From: Parabacteroides goldsteinii DSM 19448 = WAL 12034
Lineage (GTDB): Bacteria; Bacteroidota; Bacteroidia; Bacteroidales; Tannerellaceae
Reading direction: 5' to 3'
Assembly: GCF_000969835.1 (NCBI RefSeq)
Contig: NZ_KQ033912.1
Span: 3,061,373 to 3,125,372 of the forward strand
DNA: 64,000 nt
Shown here: positions 23,559-33,282 of the stretch, piece by piece
How the letters are laid out: the number at the start of each line of letters is the position of its first letter
Numbering within the stretch: the first letter of the stretch is position 1
Position numbers and translations under genes: made by a program
The notes under the pieces: generated by a model
Seen by the model: the letters and a program-made list of their open reading frames with translations, nothing else
Database searches by the model: none
Told to the model about the DNA's origin: nothing

Positions 23559-24506
23559 TCACAGTTGACGTCTTTTCTTCTTTTTCTTTTTAGGCTTAGG
23601 AATTTGTTCTTCAGGAATATTAGAATTTGATAAAAAGTCTATTGATGATGGTGTAAAAAGATTGTTTTTCTGACTATTGAGTTGATGGTTAGTAATCTGC
23701 CTCTCTCTTTTTCTATCAATTTGGTTATCTACATTGAAAGATAGACTGTAGTCTTTTTTATTTTCAAAATTGATAGAAAACATGTTTTCTTGATTGATTT
23801 CTATTTTTTGTTCAAGGGATTGAATATCCTGCTCTTGTAGTTTAAACTGTTCGGAGATAAAACCGTTCTTCATGGTATTGGCATACTCAAAGGATTCTGA
23901 TAATTGGCGATTGTAACCGAACAACTTGTCAAAACCGCGTTCTGCATTTTTTAATAGGTTCACGCGATCAAAACCACCTTTGATCACCCCAGCTTTAGTA
24001 CCCTTATGATTAGTAAGAGGTGACAGCTTCTTCTTATTAGTTTGGTCTTTCCGGCTCACAATCAAATGGCAGTGCATATTCAGCTCATTGTCGGAACGAC
24101 TACGGTCAAAATGAATCTTCCCATAAAACTTTATATCCGAAGCGGATAGTCCTTTATTAAAGTTTTTGGCATATTCAGGAATAAATACCTCACGGATATA
24201 GCGTTTCATTGCTTCGGCTTGTTCCAGTTCTGTATTACCCATCGCTCGGAGTTCTTTTTCCGATGGGCTGACGTGGATAGCGTAAAACTTAGCATCTGTT
24301 TTTAGGAGTTGCCCGATATTTGTATCTATATCCTTTATCACCTTTGACTTATAAATGTCATTCTCTGTTAGATTGAAAAAACCTTCGGCATAGATACCCT
24401 TTTCCATCCGTTCTAAATCTTCATGCTCCAAATAATTAGCTAACTGTCGGCTGCTTCCAGCATTATTGTATGTTCCTTTAGATGGTGGAGCAAAATCTAT
24501 GTGCAT
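23559..24506 (-). CDS. DUF5712-type relaxase/mobilization protein
   Basis: 315 residues. The pattern is that of Bacteroides mobilization relaxases: an N-terminal segment with SSRQLANYLEHED (19-31), a conserved block IKFYGKIHFDRSRSDNELN (about 144-162), and the metal-binding MHCHLIVSRKD (163-173, HxH). The last residues are a run of lysines and arginines (KKKKKKRR). It nicks oriT and pilots the strand during transfer driven by a helper element. It overlaps the BfmA-like gene by 10 nt. Confidence 0.85.
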   Translation of the reverse strand: MHIDFAPPSKGTYNNAGSSRQLANYLEHEDLERMEKGIYAEGFFNLTENDIYKSKVIKDIDTNIGQLLKTDAKFYAIHVSPSEKELRAMGNTELEQAEAMKRYIREVFIPEYAKNFNKGLSASDIKFYGKIHFDRSRSDNELNMHCHLIVSRKDQTNKKKLSPLTNHKGTKAGVIKGGFDRVNLLKNAERGFDKLFGYNRQLSESFEYANTMKNGFISEQFKLQEQDIQSLEQKIEINQENMFSINFENKKDYSLSFNVDNQIDRKRERQITNHQLNSQKNNLFTPSSIDFLSNSNIPEEQIPKPKKKKKKRRQL

Positions 24507-25096
24507 GACTCTATGTTATTGATAAGGTTAGTTATTTCGGTCTTCAATATCTCTTTTCTCTTGCTATCCATCACACCACATGCGGAAAGTTCTGCATAGA
24601 GTTGTAATAGTTGAAACAATTTCTTATAATCTCGTTGATGAATTTGATACAGCGAATTAATCTGTTTACCTTGGTGGTTGATTACATCGGCGTGCTTGCC
24701 AAATTGCTCGCTTATAGTTTTAAGTACCGTTACCCGTTTTTCATCATTGGCTTGTATCTGTGAAAGTATAGCGGATTCCAATGTTTTAGCGATACTATCA
24801 AATCGGATAGCAATAGAATTTGTTACCCGTATCATCGGATTCAGTTGTTCTTCTTCATAGTGACGGATGAACCGTATAATATCATCCTGTCTCTTATTTA
24901 TTTTCGCCAGTTCTGATTTTACGGATTCCGGTGCTTCCGATGGGTTAATATGAGCTTTGTCAATATAACCAAAAGCCAGTTTCACAACTTCGCTCTTTTT
25001 CAGTGAATAGCGTTTGCATATTTTCTCTACCAAAGCTGCCGCTTCCTTGTCTACGGAAATGGTGGTGAATATAGTTTTTCGACTGTTATTTGGCAT
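24497..25096 (-). CDS. BfmA/BtgA-type mobilization protein
   Basis: 199 residues. The first 50 form a ribbon-helix-helix-like DNA-binding domain (TTISVDKEAAALVEKICKRY, 11-30, then LKKSEVVKLAFGYID). The remainder is helical with coiled-coil character and ends near the relaxase start. Such proteins bind oriT and load the relaxase. Immediately upstream is a hairpin-rich segment that fits oriT. Family call is good; symbol left open because several names exist for the group. Confidence 0.85.
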   Translation of the reverse strand: MPNNSRKTIFTTISVDKEAAALVEKICKRYSLKKSEVVKLAFGYIDKAHINPSEAPESVKSELAKINKRQDDIIRFIRHYEEEQLNPMIRVTNSIAIRFDSIAKTLESAILSQIQANDEKRVTVLKTISEQFGKHADVINHQGKQINSLYQIHQRDYKKLFQLLQLYAELSACGVMDSKRKEILKTEITNLINNIESCT

Positions 25097-25140
25097 GATA
25101 ATTACTTTTTTATAGAAATATGAATAGATAAATACCTGAT

Positions 25141-25380
25141 AACAAGCATTACAAAGAAAATGCTTGTTACAGGTGTCATTACAGCGTGTTCTTGTAACAC
25201 GCTAAAGCCGAAGGCTTTGCCCCGCAGGGCAAGAGGGAAGAACAGGACTTGTCCAGTTCCCTCTTGCTCGATTTAGCGAAACGGGCTGAACCGATAGATG
25301 AAGCAGTTTGTGCTAAATCGGGGTGGTGGCACAGAGGAATAGCTCAAACATATGCTTCTTTCCTCTGCTACTTTTTGCTA
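25141..25380 (-). other. candidate oriT, hairpin cluster
   Basis: Four inverted repeats follow one another: AACAAGCATT/AATGCTTGTT (25141-25168), GCGTGTT/AACACGC (25184-25202), AAAGCC/GGCTTT (25204-25218) and TTGCCC/GGGCAA (about 25217-25232). The block is more GC-rich than its surroundings and lies directly upstream of the mobilization genes, the usual oriT position. No nick site was identified. Confidence 0.6.
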
Positions 25381-25713
25381 TCAGGGCTGATTCGCTAACT
25401 GATTGGCTTTTTCAAACTGCTTGTAGGTTTGAGAATCGGCATATTCACGGACGAAAGCCCGGATGTCTCTGGCTTTATAATACGTTTTTCGTCCGATGGT
25501 AAAGTAGGGAAGTACACCTTTTGCCCGATAGCGTTGTAGGGTTCTGAAAGATGCTTTCAACAGAAAGGCTAAGTCTTGATTATCTAATAGCTTTTCGTTT
25601 TCATCGAATACAGTATCTGTGTTGATAAGGGATTTCAAGTCTTGTCCGATTTCGGTGAGTTTCTTGGATAGCTTCTCCATCCACTTCTCGAAGTTTTCAT
25701 TGTCTATATACAT
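25381..25713 (-). CDS. excisionase-like helix-turn-helix protein
   Basis: 110 residues. A MerR/Xis-like helix-turn-helix lies at about 46-90: LLDNQDLAFLLKASFRTLQRY followed by the wing GVLPYFTIGRKTYYKARDI. Proteins of this type accompany Bacteroides mobilizable elements and bend att or oriT DNA during excision. It sits between oriT and the RteC-like frames on the same strand. Two more proteins with the same domain are encoded near the other end of the element. Confidence 0.8.
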   Translation of the reverse strand: MYIDNENFEKWMEKLSKKLTEIGQDLKSLINTDTVFDENEKLLDNQDLAFLLKASFRTLQRYRAKGVLPYFTIGRKTYYKARDIRAFVREYADSQTYKQFEKANQLANQP

Positions 25714-25875
25714 TTTGCTTCAATTTTAAGTTCAACATTATTGTTTTCAATCGATTGATGAAGCAAAGTTCTGCAAAACAAGGTCGCAGAAAAAGAGGAG
25801 TAGTTACCTACTCCCCGAAAAATGGTTTATAAACTACTATAAATAAACAATTTGCAGAATCATCTTTTCTAATCT

Positions 25876-26298
25876 TTATTTGTTTTTGCGTTTACGGTCT
25901 TCTCTGGCAATAGCATTTCGCAAAGCATCCAATGTTTTAGTAAGATTGTATGGTTTACGAGTAAACACTTCACCGATCTTATCGTAGATACTACCAAATT
26001 TCAGATTGAAAAGCTGCTCAAAGCCACGAGCCAACTGAATTTTTGGGACTGGCTTTCCATTTTCCCCAACGATTTTTCCCAGTAGAAACAGAGCTAGTAC
26101 AATTTCAGCAATACCTATAATCCCCAATTCTTTAGACTTTGGGAGTACATATAGGTCTGATTTGAACTCTGTAGACACAGGTGAATTAAACTGTTCGGGA
26201 TGGGTAATCTTCAGATTGAGTAACTCTAATTCTGCATCAATTAAGGATAATGCTTTGTGAATGTATAGATTTTTAGGCGCATTTTTCCCCCTGCCCAT
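25876..26298 (-). CDS. RteC-like C-terminal part
   Basis: 140 residues resembling the C-terminal half of RteC-type proteins: IAEIVLALFLLGKIVGENGK (helix-turn region, about 59-78), then FEQLFNLKFGSIYDKIGEV and a basic end RNAIAREDRKRKNK. The N-terminal half is missing from this frame but appears in the overlapping upstream frame (26273-26500). The two overlap by 26 nt around a G5A5 run, so this is either one gene broken by an indel or two coupled genes. Confidence 0.6.
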   Translation of the reverse strand: MGRGKNAPKNLYIHKALSLIDAELELLNLKITHPEQFNSPVSTEFKSDLYVLPKSKELGIIGIAEIVLALFLLGKIVGENGKPVPKIQLARGFEQLFNLKFGSIYDKIGEVFTRKPYNLTKTLDALRNAIAREDRKRKNK

Positions 26299-26500
26299 CC
26301 TGATACAACCCCTTTAAAGGGGCTATCTCAATACGGGTGAGATTAAGCATCCGGAAGATATGAGTATAATCTTCCGAATTGCTAATTGTTACTATTTGCT
26401 TCACAAAATCTTCATAAGCATCTTGCATTTCTGTGTTAATAACTTCTTGTGAGGTATCAGCCAGTAAGATGAAAAACCTCGTTCTCAATAAATCATTCAT
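26273..26500 (-). CDS. RteC-like N-terminal part
   Basis: 75 residues beginning MNDLLRTRFFILLADTSQ, helical, ending at a stop after the run shared with the next frame. The start at 26500 is preferred over an upstream ATG because it begins the conserved-looking helix. Joined to the downstream frame it would give a protein of about 210 residues, a plausible size for short RteC-domain regulators of mobilizable elements. Confidence 0.5.
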   Translation of the reverse strand: MNDLLRTRFFILLADTSQEVINTEMQDAYEDFVKQIVTISNSEDYTHIFRMLNLTRIEIAPLKGLYQDGQGEKCA

Positions 26501-26539
26501 AGGCATAAAATTTAATTGTGAATAAATTATATATATCAA

Positions 26540-26778
26540 AGCATTTGCTTTGTATGCTGAATGATTTCTTGTTTTGTTTGTAGTTCCTCTGCTAATCAGA
26601 ATGATTCAAGGGGTATTCAGCCTTATTGGTCGCAATTTTAGAAATGTTGAACCTCAAATTCCTGCTTCTTACAAATATAATTCACTGGCATGAGTTCTAA
26701 AATAGCGAAATGTAGCTATGCAGAAGAACTGCGACCTGCATCAATCCTTGTTAATGATTTCTTTATATAGTTCATATT
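26540..26778. other. non-coding gap before the resistance cargo
   Basis: No gene, promoter or terminator that I can support. AT-rich, with no internal repeats recognised. It marks the change from mobilization genes to cargo. Confidence 0.4.
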
Positions 26779-27414
26779 TTATTCTTTCATTATGGCTAGT
26801 AATTCATTCAATTTTCCCTCTGCAATATATGGCAAACACTGACGTATTTCATCAGTAGACCAATCCCACCATTTCAGCATGAGTAATTGTTGAATAACCT
26901 CTGCGTCAAAGCGTTTTCGTATTTCTTTGGCAGGAGTACCGCCCACAATGGTATAAGGTGGAACATCTTTGGTCACTACTGCACGTGCGGCAATAATTGC
27001 TCCGTCACCGATATGAACACCTGCCATAATCACAGCTTCGTAGCCGATCCATACATCATTGCCGATTACAATATCGCCTTTATTGTCCCATGCAGTAGTA
27101 ATATTCGACTTCTCCAATTCCCATTCTTCATAGAATAAAGGGAAGGTATAGGTAGACAGAGATTTCAATGTATGATTCGCACAATTAAACAGAAACTTCG
27201 TGCCACAGGCAATAGAACAGAACTTGCCAATGATTAACTTCTCCCGATGGATGGGATAATGATAAAGCACATTGTTCTTCTCAAACAGCAAGGGATTAGC
27301 TACAAAATCATTGTAAATGGTATAATCGCCTACCTCAATTTGAGGATCTTTAATTACGGCATTCAGATAGACTGTTTGGTTATCTCCGGTGCGTGGATAT
27401 ATTTTTGTCATCAT
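26779..27414 (-). CDS. Vat-like xenobiotic O-acetyltransferase
   Basis: 211 residues of the hexapeptide-repeat (left-handed beta-helix) acyltransferases. Features typical of Vat/CatB-type enzymes: [18 protein letters not shown] (about 64-81), catalytic His in NCANHTLKS (about 82-90), [20 protein letters not shown] (about 117-136) and [14 protein letters not shown]. Vat enzymes acetylate group A streptogramins. Gram-negative Bacteroidales are mostly insensitive to these, so another natural product may be the substrate. The gene is followed in the direction of the MATE pump start, 14 nt apart and on the same strand. Confidence 0.85.
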   Translation of the reverse strand: MMTKIYPRTGDNQTVYLNAVIKDPQIEVGDYTIYNDFVANPLLFEKNNVLYHYPIHREKLIIGKFCSIACGTKFLFNCANHTLKSLSTYTFPLFYEEWELEKSNITTAWDNKGDIVIGNDVWIGYEAVIMAGVHIGDGAIIAARAVVTKDVPPYTIVGGTPAKEIRKRFDAEVIQQLLMLKWWDWSTDEIRQCLPYIAEGKLNELLAIMKE

Positions 27415-27428
27415 AACTTGATTCGTTT

Positions 27429-28721
27429 TTAATAGTGTTTACTTTTCAGATAAATAATAGATTGCAGTGCCAGCAGAATCACAAACAGATATTCTGCCGT
27501 CAAGTAGAGGGCTAAAGATGCTTCTATACAGAAGCTCAACCAGTAGAGATACATTAAATAGACACAGGTGGTTGTCACTTGGAACAGAAAGGTGATTTTG
27601 GTTTTTCCCGTTCCCCCGACCGCATTGAGATATACATAGCCGGGTAGTGCAAACGTGTAATTCAATAGCATCACCACGAAAGGAGCAAATGCTAATTCTA
27701 TCAATAGTTCATTATCGGTGTAGAAACTGACAATCCAACGGTTACAGAGTAATGCAACTACTACCAATGGGAAGCCAACAGTATAGCCTAATTTCAGGAT
27801 CTTGTGACAAATCGGGAAAAGCTCGTTTCTCGCTCCTGCTCCAATAACATTACTCACTAATGAACCCGTAGTGACAGCAAAGGAATTGGCGATTACGAAA
27901 AAGAGAGCCGATACGCTTCGGGTGATATTGGAAATAGCTAACTCTGTTTTCCCTAAATGCTCGATTGCCACGAAAAATAGAAACCAAGGGGCTACGCTGA
28001 TAAAAGCATGGAGCATACTCCACACAGACAGATTCAGGACTTTGATAAGTAACCGTCCATCATACACGGGCTTCAATCCGTATTTTTCTTTGTCTATCTT
28101 CGCTCCTGTGTAGATACAAAGCACAATCAAAGAACCCATTTCCGCTAAAGATGAAGCGATGGCTGCTCCCGAAATGCCTAATCCCAGTGTGAATATTAAG
28201 AAGTAGTTCAGCGGGATATTAATCGCCACCGCAGTAACAGCAGACCATGATAACGCTTTTGTGTGCGTTATTCCAACGAAGAAAGACCGGATAGCCAGAA
28301 AAGGAAATGAGAACAGCAGCCCGAAGCTGCGCCAATCCAAATAGCGGACTACCGCCTGATAAATCTCCGGTGAGGAAATTAATCGTTTCAATAGATAAGG
28401 AGAAACTGCATGAATCAATAGGCAAAGCAAGACGGATAATCCCGATAAAAAGAATAGTCCTTGATAGAATGTCTTTCCCGTTGCTTTATAATTCTGCTCC
28501 CCGTTTCTCCGGGCAATCATCACTTGCAATCCGATGCTGAACCCAAAGCCCAACATATAGACTGCCAGATAATAAATTCCGGCAATAGCGGATGCTCCCA
28601 ACTCCACCTCGCCTACGTGACCTAAAAAGACAGCATCCGTTATATTGATTAACTGCTCCATTAAGATGCTCATCATTACCGGAAAGTTGATAAGCCAGAT
28701 TTGTTTATATGTATAATTCAT
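27429..28721 (-). CDS. MATE-family efflux transporter
   Basis: 430 residues with about 12 transmembrane helices and the MATE fold. The opening [20 protein letters not shown] (12-31) is the usual first helix, and the second half starts with a similar segment near 240. MATE pumps exchange sodium or protons for cationic drugs. It is the first gene of a two-gene unit with the Vat-like enzyme, and a stable hairpin lies in its presumed leader. Confidence 0.9.
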   Translation of the reverse strand: MNYTYKQIWLINFPVMMSILMEQLINITDAVFLGHVGEVELGASAIAGIYYLAVYMLGFGFSIGLQVMIARRNGEQNYKATGKTFYQGLFFLSGLSVLLCLLIHAVSPYLLKRLISSPEIYQAVVRYLDWRSFGLLFSFPFLAIRSFFVGITHTKALSWSAVTAVAINIPLNYFLIFTLGLGISGAAIASSLAEMGSLIVLCIYTGAKIDKEKYGLKPVYDGRLLIKVLNLSVWSMLHAFISVAPWFLFFVAIEHLGKTELAISNITRSVSALFFVIANSFAVTTGSLVSNVIGAGARNELFPICHKILKLGYTVGFPLVVVALLCNRWIVSFYTDNELLIELAFAPFVVMLLNYTFALPGYVYLNAVGGTGKTKITFLFQVTTTCVYLMYLYWLSFCIEASLALYLTAEYLFVILLALQSIIYLKSKHY

Positions 28722-28745
28722 TGCTCAACTGCAAAATAGCACGAC

Positions 28746-28780
28746 ACGAGCAGACTGCATCATATAGTCTGCCAGCTCGT
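28746..28780 (-). promoter_or_regulatory. hairpin in the leader of the MATE-vat unit
   Basis: ACGAGC-AGACT (28746-28756) pairs with AGTCTGCCAGCTCGT (28766-28780), leaving a 9-nt loop and a small bulge. Located 25-60 nt before the MATE start. It could be an attenuator or protect the leader; no T-tract is present. Confidence 0.45.
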
Positions 28781-28958
28781 AAATTCATAAATAAAAGGAT
28801 ATAAAACCTCTGTGGCAAATAAATCGTTATTTGTCAAATAGCTGAATAGCTTTCTTGAATGGGGCTATTCGCAGGAGCGTAGCTATATACAGAGTTTCAT
28901 AAGAAGTGAATACTATTTGTGAGTTGATATGGCGCAAATGTATGAAAAATTAATAAAT

Positions 28959-29432
28959 TCAATCTATCAATTCATGGATTTCTTTTATATGCAAGTGCAA
29001 ATGTCCCAAATATCCCTCTATCATTTCTTGTAGTGTTACCTTTACTCCTGTAAAGTCGCACCAGTAACTATCCAGCCTGTTCTTATCTACCGAGTTAATT
29101 ACTTGGATGATGTGCAAATTGTAACACTTCCATAACTGGATTAAGTTAGCCCAGTCTGCATTCTGATAATCTTGCAAAGCTATCCACAAGTCATTATCCT
29201 GTGTATAATCAGGAAAGAAAAGCAGGTTTTTGCTATATTGCAACCGAACCATGCGTTGGTGATTATTGGATGCCGAATCAATCAAGTGACCGAGAATCTG
29301 CTTGATGGTGCGATTCTGCGTATTTCGCCTTTGTGTGATAACCTCTACGGGCAAACTACTTAACAATTTCTCTTCTGTTTCAATAACCTGTGCAATGCCA
29401 GTGGTTATGTGAATAAAACTATTTTCTTGCAT
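28959..29432 (-). CDS. DinB-superfamily protein
   Basis: 157 residues, four-helix bundle of the DinB/YfiT type. Putative metal ligands: His in ILGHLIDSASN (about 46-56) and two in YLGHLHLHIKEIHEL near the C-terminus. Members include thiol transferases and bacillithiol-linked enzymes; many are of unknown function and some sit beside drug-resistance genes. Here it lies between the MATE/vat unit and an AraC regulator that may control it. Confidence 0.8.
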   Translation of the reverse strand: MQENSFIHITTGIAQVIETEEKLLSSLPVEVITQRRNTQNRTIKQILGHLIDSASNNHQRMVRLQYSKNLLFFPDYTQDNDLWIALQDYQNADWANLIQLWKCYNLHIIQVINSVDKNRLDSYWCDFTGVKVTLQEMIEGYLGHLHLHIKEIHELID

Positions 29433-29515
29433 AACATTCTAATTTTAAATACTTCTGCAAAAGTAAGTTCTTTGCCTATCATCCACTTGTAAAAAACTGA
29501 CTTTATCACAAATGA

Positions 29516-30349
29516 CTATGCACGATTATGCGATTTAATAACATTCAGCCTACAATCTTCGGAAAAGAATGTAGAATACGGAGAATGCGAAGATAGATAT
29601 TGAGTAGGCGAACAACCTGTAAACTCTTTAAAGTCTTTCACCAAGTGCGAAGGGTCGTAAAAGCCACACGAATAAGCCAAGTCTACGAACTCCATCCCCG
29701 GATTATTCTGTAATAGATACAGTGTCCGCTGAAAACGAACTACCCGATAATACTCTTTAGGGCTCATTCCTGCATAGTTGGTAAATACTCGCTTGAATTG
29801 CCTATATCCCAAACAAGTACTTTCCGCAAGGGTATTCACATCAATTTGCGGTTGATTGATTATTTGGCAGATAGCATGCTGCGTTCTTTGGTAATTACAA
29901 TCTGCATCAACCAACCGTTGCATGAAAAAGCGTTCAATCAACCGGATGCAGGTATCAACGGCTGGTTCGGCAGAAATATTTCGTTTCAGGTAATTCAGTT
30001 CAATATCTTCCAGATCTTCTACATTTATATAATGGTTGTAAAGCTCACTCATAGAACACCGCACAAATGGATTTAGCCCCAGAGGATGAAATATAACGGC
30101 AATCATATCAATATTACCCTCTGAAATCAAACTCCCATAAGTTGAGAACTGTCCCCGGATAAAATTCTTTGGTTGCAAACCTTTGGATTGGATATTCAGA
30201 TTCTCACCCCGATGAAAAACAAGATGCACGCACCCCGATGGAATAGTCTGTACCATTATTGGCTCTACTTCATCGGTCTTTAGCACCCAATAGTATTTAA
30301 TGTATTGGGAAAGTACAGGTGATGGATATAGAATTTTGCTTTCTTTCAT
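29516..30349 (-). CDS. AraC-family transcriptional regulator
   Basis: 277 residues. The C-terminal DNA-binding domain has both helix-turn-helix units (LAESTCLGYRQFKRVFTNY about 183-201, then DLAYSCGFYDPSHLVKDFKE about 231-250), the latter being the AraC signature. The N-terminal part (DUF6597-like, with VHLVFHRGENL) probably senses a ligand. It lies 83 nt upstream of the DinB gene on the same strand and may control the cargo genes around it. Confidence 0.88.
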   Translation of the reverse strand: MKESKILYPSPVLSQYIKYYWVLKTDEVEPIMVQTIPSGCVHLVFHRGENLNIQSKGLQPKNFIRGQFSTYGSLISEGNIDMIAVIFHPLGLNPFVRCSMSELYNHYINVEDLEDIELNYLKRNISAEPAVDTCIRLIERFFMQRLVDADCNYQRTQHAICQIINQPQIDVNTLAESTCLGYRQFKRVFTNYAGMSPKEYYRVVRFQRTLYLLQNNPGMEFVDLAYSCGFYDPSHLVKDFKEFTGCSPTQYLSSHSPYSTFFSEDCRLNVIKSHNRA

Positions 30350-30429
30350 CTTTACTTCGTTAATCTGCTGTGCGCATGGTGGTAAATATAGAGGTTAATC
30401 TCCGCATGACAATAGAGTAAGCCGAAAAT

Positions 30430-32478
30430 TTAGATGAATGGCGTGTGTTTTGTTTCGCTATATGTCAGCGTTAAACGGTGCATCGCCCTCGTTACCGCCA
30501 CATATAACATACTCTGGTCTATTCCTGAATGATAATTTCTATCGTCTGCCTGTGGGATAATCACCTCATCGAATTCCAAACCCTTTGCCATGTGGGCAGA
30601 GGTGATAATGATACCCTGTACAAAAGCTGAACTTTGGCTCGATAGGAAATGAATATCGGGAATTTGTAATTTATCTGCCAACTCACGGGCTTGCAATTCA
30701 GTTTTGCAGACAATCCCCAGTGATTTATAGGCGGATGCCTGATAAATGGCAATTAATTCTTTAATAGCAGATAGTTCTCCTTTCTCATTATTAAATTGTA
30801 ATACTTGCGGTTTCTCCCCATGCCGTGCGACTGGTTCAAGATCGGTATTTGTCCGTATTTTCTGTGCGAAAGCAGTGATCTCGTAAGTAGAACGGTAACT
30901 TTTGCATAGCTTCATCACTTCGCCTGTGACAAGAGCTTTCTGAATCACATCCGCAGTAGACGAGCCGTAAGGATTGACCGACTGGCTGGCATCGCCCAAC
31001 ACCGTTTTCCGGCAAGGGAATAGCTTTTGCATTACCTTGTACTGGATTGGAGAATAATCTTGCATTTCATCTACCAGCAAATGTTTGACACAATTCTTTG
31101 TATTACCTTCCAAAGCGATATGCAGATACGCCATTGGTGCTATGTCGGTATATTCAAGCGTGCGGTTCTTCCGCATTTTAAAGAGTTCCGGCTTACCCAT
31201 CCATGCGAAGAAAGCTTTATAGACTTGAAGGTCATTGTTTCCGGCAAACATTCCCTTGATCTCTTTTTTTAGGAAATTCCGTTCAGCAGTCGTCACTGTG
31301 AAAGCATTCTGTACTTTCATCATATCGAGAATATAATCCGTCATTGCCTCAAACCGCTGTCGCATGGGGTAGCGGTTGAAACGGTGGAATTGCTCTTCGA
31401 TAAATTCAGCCGGAACGGTGATATGCTTGGATAGTTTCACATCTTCTGCTCTAAAGTAGTGATTTTCGATGTGCAGAATAAAGCGATCCAGACTGGCGAT
31501 GAAGTCGAAAGATGATTTATATTCGATTCGCTCGATAAAATCCGGTGTTGGTTTTGTCAGCAATTCATTCACTTGCTCAAAAAAGCTAAGGTATTTGTAT
31601 TTGTGATTCAGTACTTCGGAAAGTATCTGTTCCATGCTGGATTCCGGTACGGTTTCTTCGCCCAGTTCGGGCAGGACGTTAGATATGTAATCGGCAAACA
31701 CCTTGTTCGGAGAAATAATCAAGATGTCTTTTGAAGAGACACTACCCTGAAAAGCATACAGTAAATAGGCGATGCGGTGCAGGGCAATAGAAGTTTTACC
31801 CGAACCCGCTACACCCTGAATGATGAGCGTTCGGGCTTCTTCATTACGGATAATCCGGTTCTGCTCCCGCTGGATGGTGGCAACAATGTTCTTCATTTTA
31901 TCATCTGCATTAGCACTCAGTTCCTTTTGCAGAATATCATCGTGGACGGTCAGCGTACTTTCAATCATAAATTCCATCTTTCCAGCCCGGATTCGATATT
32001 GGCGTTTCAACGAAATATCCCCTTTTATCTCTCCCGATGGGGATTGATAAGATGCTTCACCCAGTTCGTGATCGTAGAACATACTTGAAATAGGTGCTCG
32101 CCAATCATAAATCACGGTTGTCCGGCTTTCAGTATCGTGAAAGGTATGAATGCCGATATAAACAGGGATTATCGGACGGTTTTCGCTCTTCTCTTGAAAG
32201 TCGATTCGCCCGAAGTAGGGAATATCCACTATTTTAGCAAGCCGTCGGCGCTTGTCAATTACACTTTCGCCTATGGCAAAATGATTCAGGATGCTTTCAC
32301 GCATCGAGCGTATCTCATGCGGATCAATATCTTTATTGCTCCAAAGGTAGTCTTTGTACTCCGCCAATGTATCTACATGGTCTTTCACTGACACATCGGT
32401 ATGGCTGATTATCTGTTTCAACCGGGCGATTATTTGCTGTAAATAGCTTCTTTCCTGCTTCTCTGTTTGATTGAACAT
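30430..32478 (-). CDS. HelD-like superfamily 1 ATPase
   Basis: 682 residues. UvrD-like helicase core split by a family-specific insertion: Walker A QGVAGSGKTSIALHR (about 222-236), Walker B LLVDEMQDYSP (about 466-476), motif IV-like SVNPYGSS, and motif VI LYVAVTRAMHRL near the end. The N-terminal coiled-coil and the segment YDWRAPISSMFYDHELGEA are diagnostic of HelD, the RNA polymerase recycling factor. HelD proteins can free RNA polymerase from rifamycins in other phyla. Presence on a mobile element with a Vat-like enzyme and MATE pump suggests antibiotic protection; this is inference. Confidence 0.9.
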   Translation of the reverse strand: MFNQTEKQERSYLQQIIARLKQIISHTDVSVKDHVDTLAEYKDYLWSNKDIDPHEIRSMRESILNHFAIGESVIDKRRRLAKIVDIPYFGRIDFQEKSENRPIIPVYIGIHTFHDTESRTTVIYDWRAPISSMFYDHELGEASYQSPSGEIKGDISLKRQYRIRAGKMEFMIESTLTVHDDILQKELSANADDKMKNIVATIQREQNRIIRNEEARTLIIQGVAGSGKTSIALHRIAYLLYAFQGSVSSKDILIISPNKVFADYISNVLPELGEETVPESSMEQILSEVLNHKYKYLSFFEQVNELLTKPTPDFIERIEYKSSFDFIASLDRFILHIENHYFRAEDVKLSKHITVPAEFIEEQFHRFNRYPMRQRFEAMTDYILDMMKVQNAFTVTTAERNFLKKEIKGMFAGNNDLQVYKAFFAWMGKPELFKMRKNRTLEYTDIAPMAYLHIALEGNTKNCVKHLLVDEMQDYSPIQYKVMQKLFPCRKTVLGDASQSVNPYGSSTADVIQKALVTGEVMKLCKSYRSTYEITAFAQKIRTNTDLEPVARHGEKPQVLQFNNEKGELSAIKELIAIYQASAYKSLGIVCKTELQARELADKLQIPDIHFLSSQSSAFVQGIIITSAHMAKGLEFDEVIIPQADDRNYHSGIDQSMLYVAVTRAMHRLTLTYSETKHTPFI

Positions 32479-32589
32479 CGTAGTAATTTATTGCTAAAGG
32501 ATGAAAATAGATTCAAAACGGTGCGCAAAATTACTGCAATCTATTGGGGCAGGAAATGGCTATTTATAGCTATATATCCATAAGTTTTG

Positions 32590-32597
32590 TATCTTTG
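32590..32597 (+). promoter_or_regulatory. -7 box before the nucleotidyltransferase gene
   Basis: TATCTTTG lies 10 nt before the ATG at 32608, so the transcript would be nearly leaderless. This is why the longer frame beginning inside the box was not used. Confidence 0.5.
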
Positions 32598-32607
32598 CAC
32601 GCTCAAA

Positions 32608-33201
32608 ATGAACGATATGGATATTCTTGAACTTGCCCTACATAATCAGCAAACCGCTTGGAAGATACTGGAACATACCGGCATTGTTTCGGCATGGGAA
32701 CGTATTGGGGCAACCGTTCATCTGGTAGGCTCGCTTAAATCCGGTTTGCTGGCAAAGAGTAGGGATATAGACCTACATATCTATACCGAGACATTGGATA
32801 TTACAGCCAGCTTTTCAGTGATGCAGGAACTTGCCGAACGACTTTCTTTAAAGGAAGTCCAATATAAAAATCTGATTCAGACAGAAGAAGAGTGTATCGA
32901 ATGGCATGCCCTCTACGAAGACGAGGACAGGAATACATGGAAGTTCGACATGATTCATATTCGCAAAGGCTCAAAATATGATGGTGTGATTGAAAAAGTA
33001 ACTGCTGCCATTACGGACCGACTTACCCCGGAAATCAAGCAAACCATCCTTCAAATTAAATTCGATGTGCCGGACGGTGTACAGATTCCCGGTATAGAAA
33101 TCTATCATGCTGTTTTTGTGGGTGGAGTCCGCAATTACGAAGAACTGGAACAATGGAGAAAAAACAATCCGCTAACAGACAGCTTGGATTGGTTGCCGTA
33201 A
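32608..33201 (+). CDS. nucleotidyltransferase-like protein
   Basis: 197 residues. A Pol-beta-type nucleotidyltransferase motif is visible: LVGSLKSGLLAKSRDIDLHI (about 31-50), with the GS and the DxD pattern D46-x-D48. The remainder carries WKFDMIHIRKGS and a C-terminal helical part. Such proteins include antibiotic nucleotidyltransferases and many of unknown role. It stands divergently from the HelD-like gene in the cargo region. Confidence 0.7.
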   Translation: MNDMDILELALHNQQTAWKILEHTGIVSAWERIGATVHLVGSLKSGLLAKSRDIDLHIYTETLDITASFSVMQELAERLSLKEVQYKNLIQTEEECIEWHALYEDEDRNTWKFDMIHIRKGSKYDGVIEKVTAAITDRLTPEIKQTILQIKFDVPDGVQIPGIEIYHAVFVGGVRNYEELEQWRKNNPLTDSLDWLP

Positions 33202-33282
33202 TAGACAATACATTTAAAGTAGCCCTGCGAATCGCCATAAATGAGTACCCTTGTATAATATCGTACGTGATAAATATTGAAA

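Noticed and set aside
26273..26298. Programmed -1 frameshift between the RteC-like frames
   Set aside because: The second frame is at +1 relative to the first, so the common -1 slippery mechanism does not fit.
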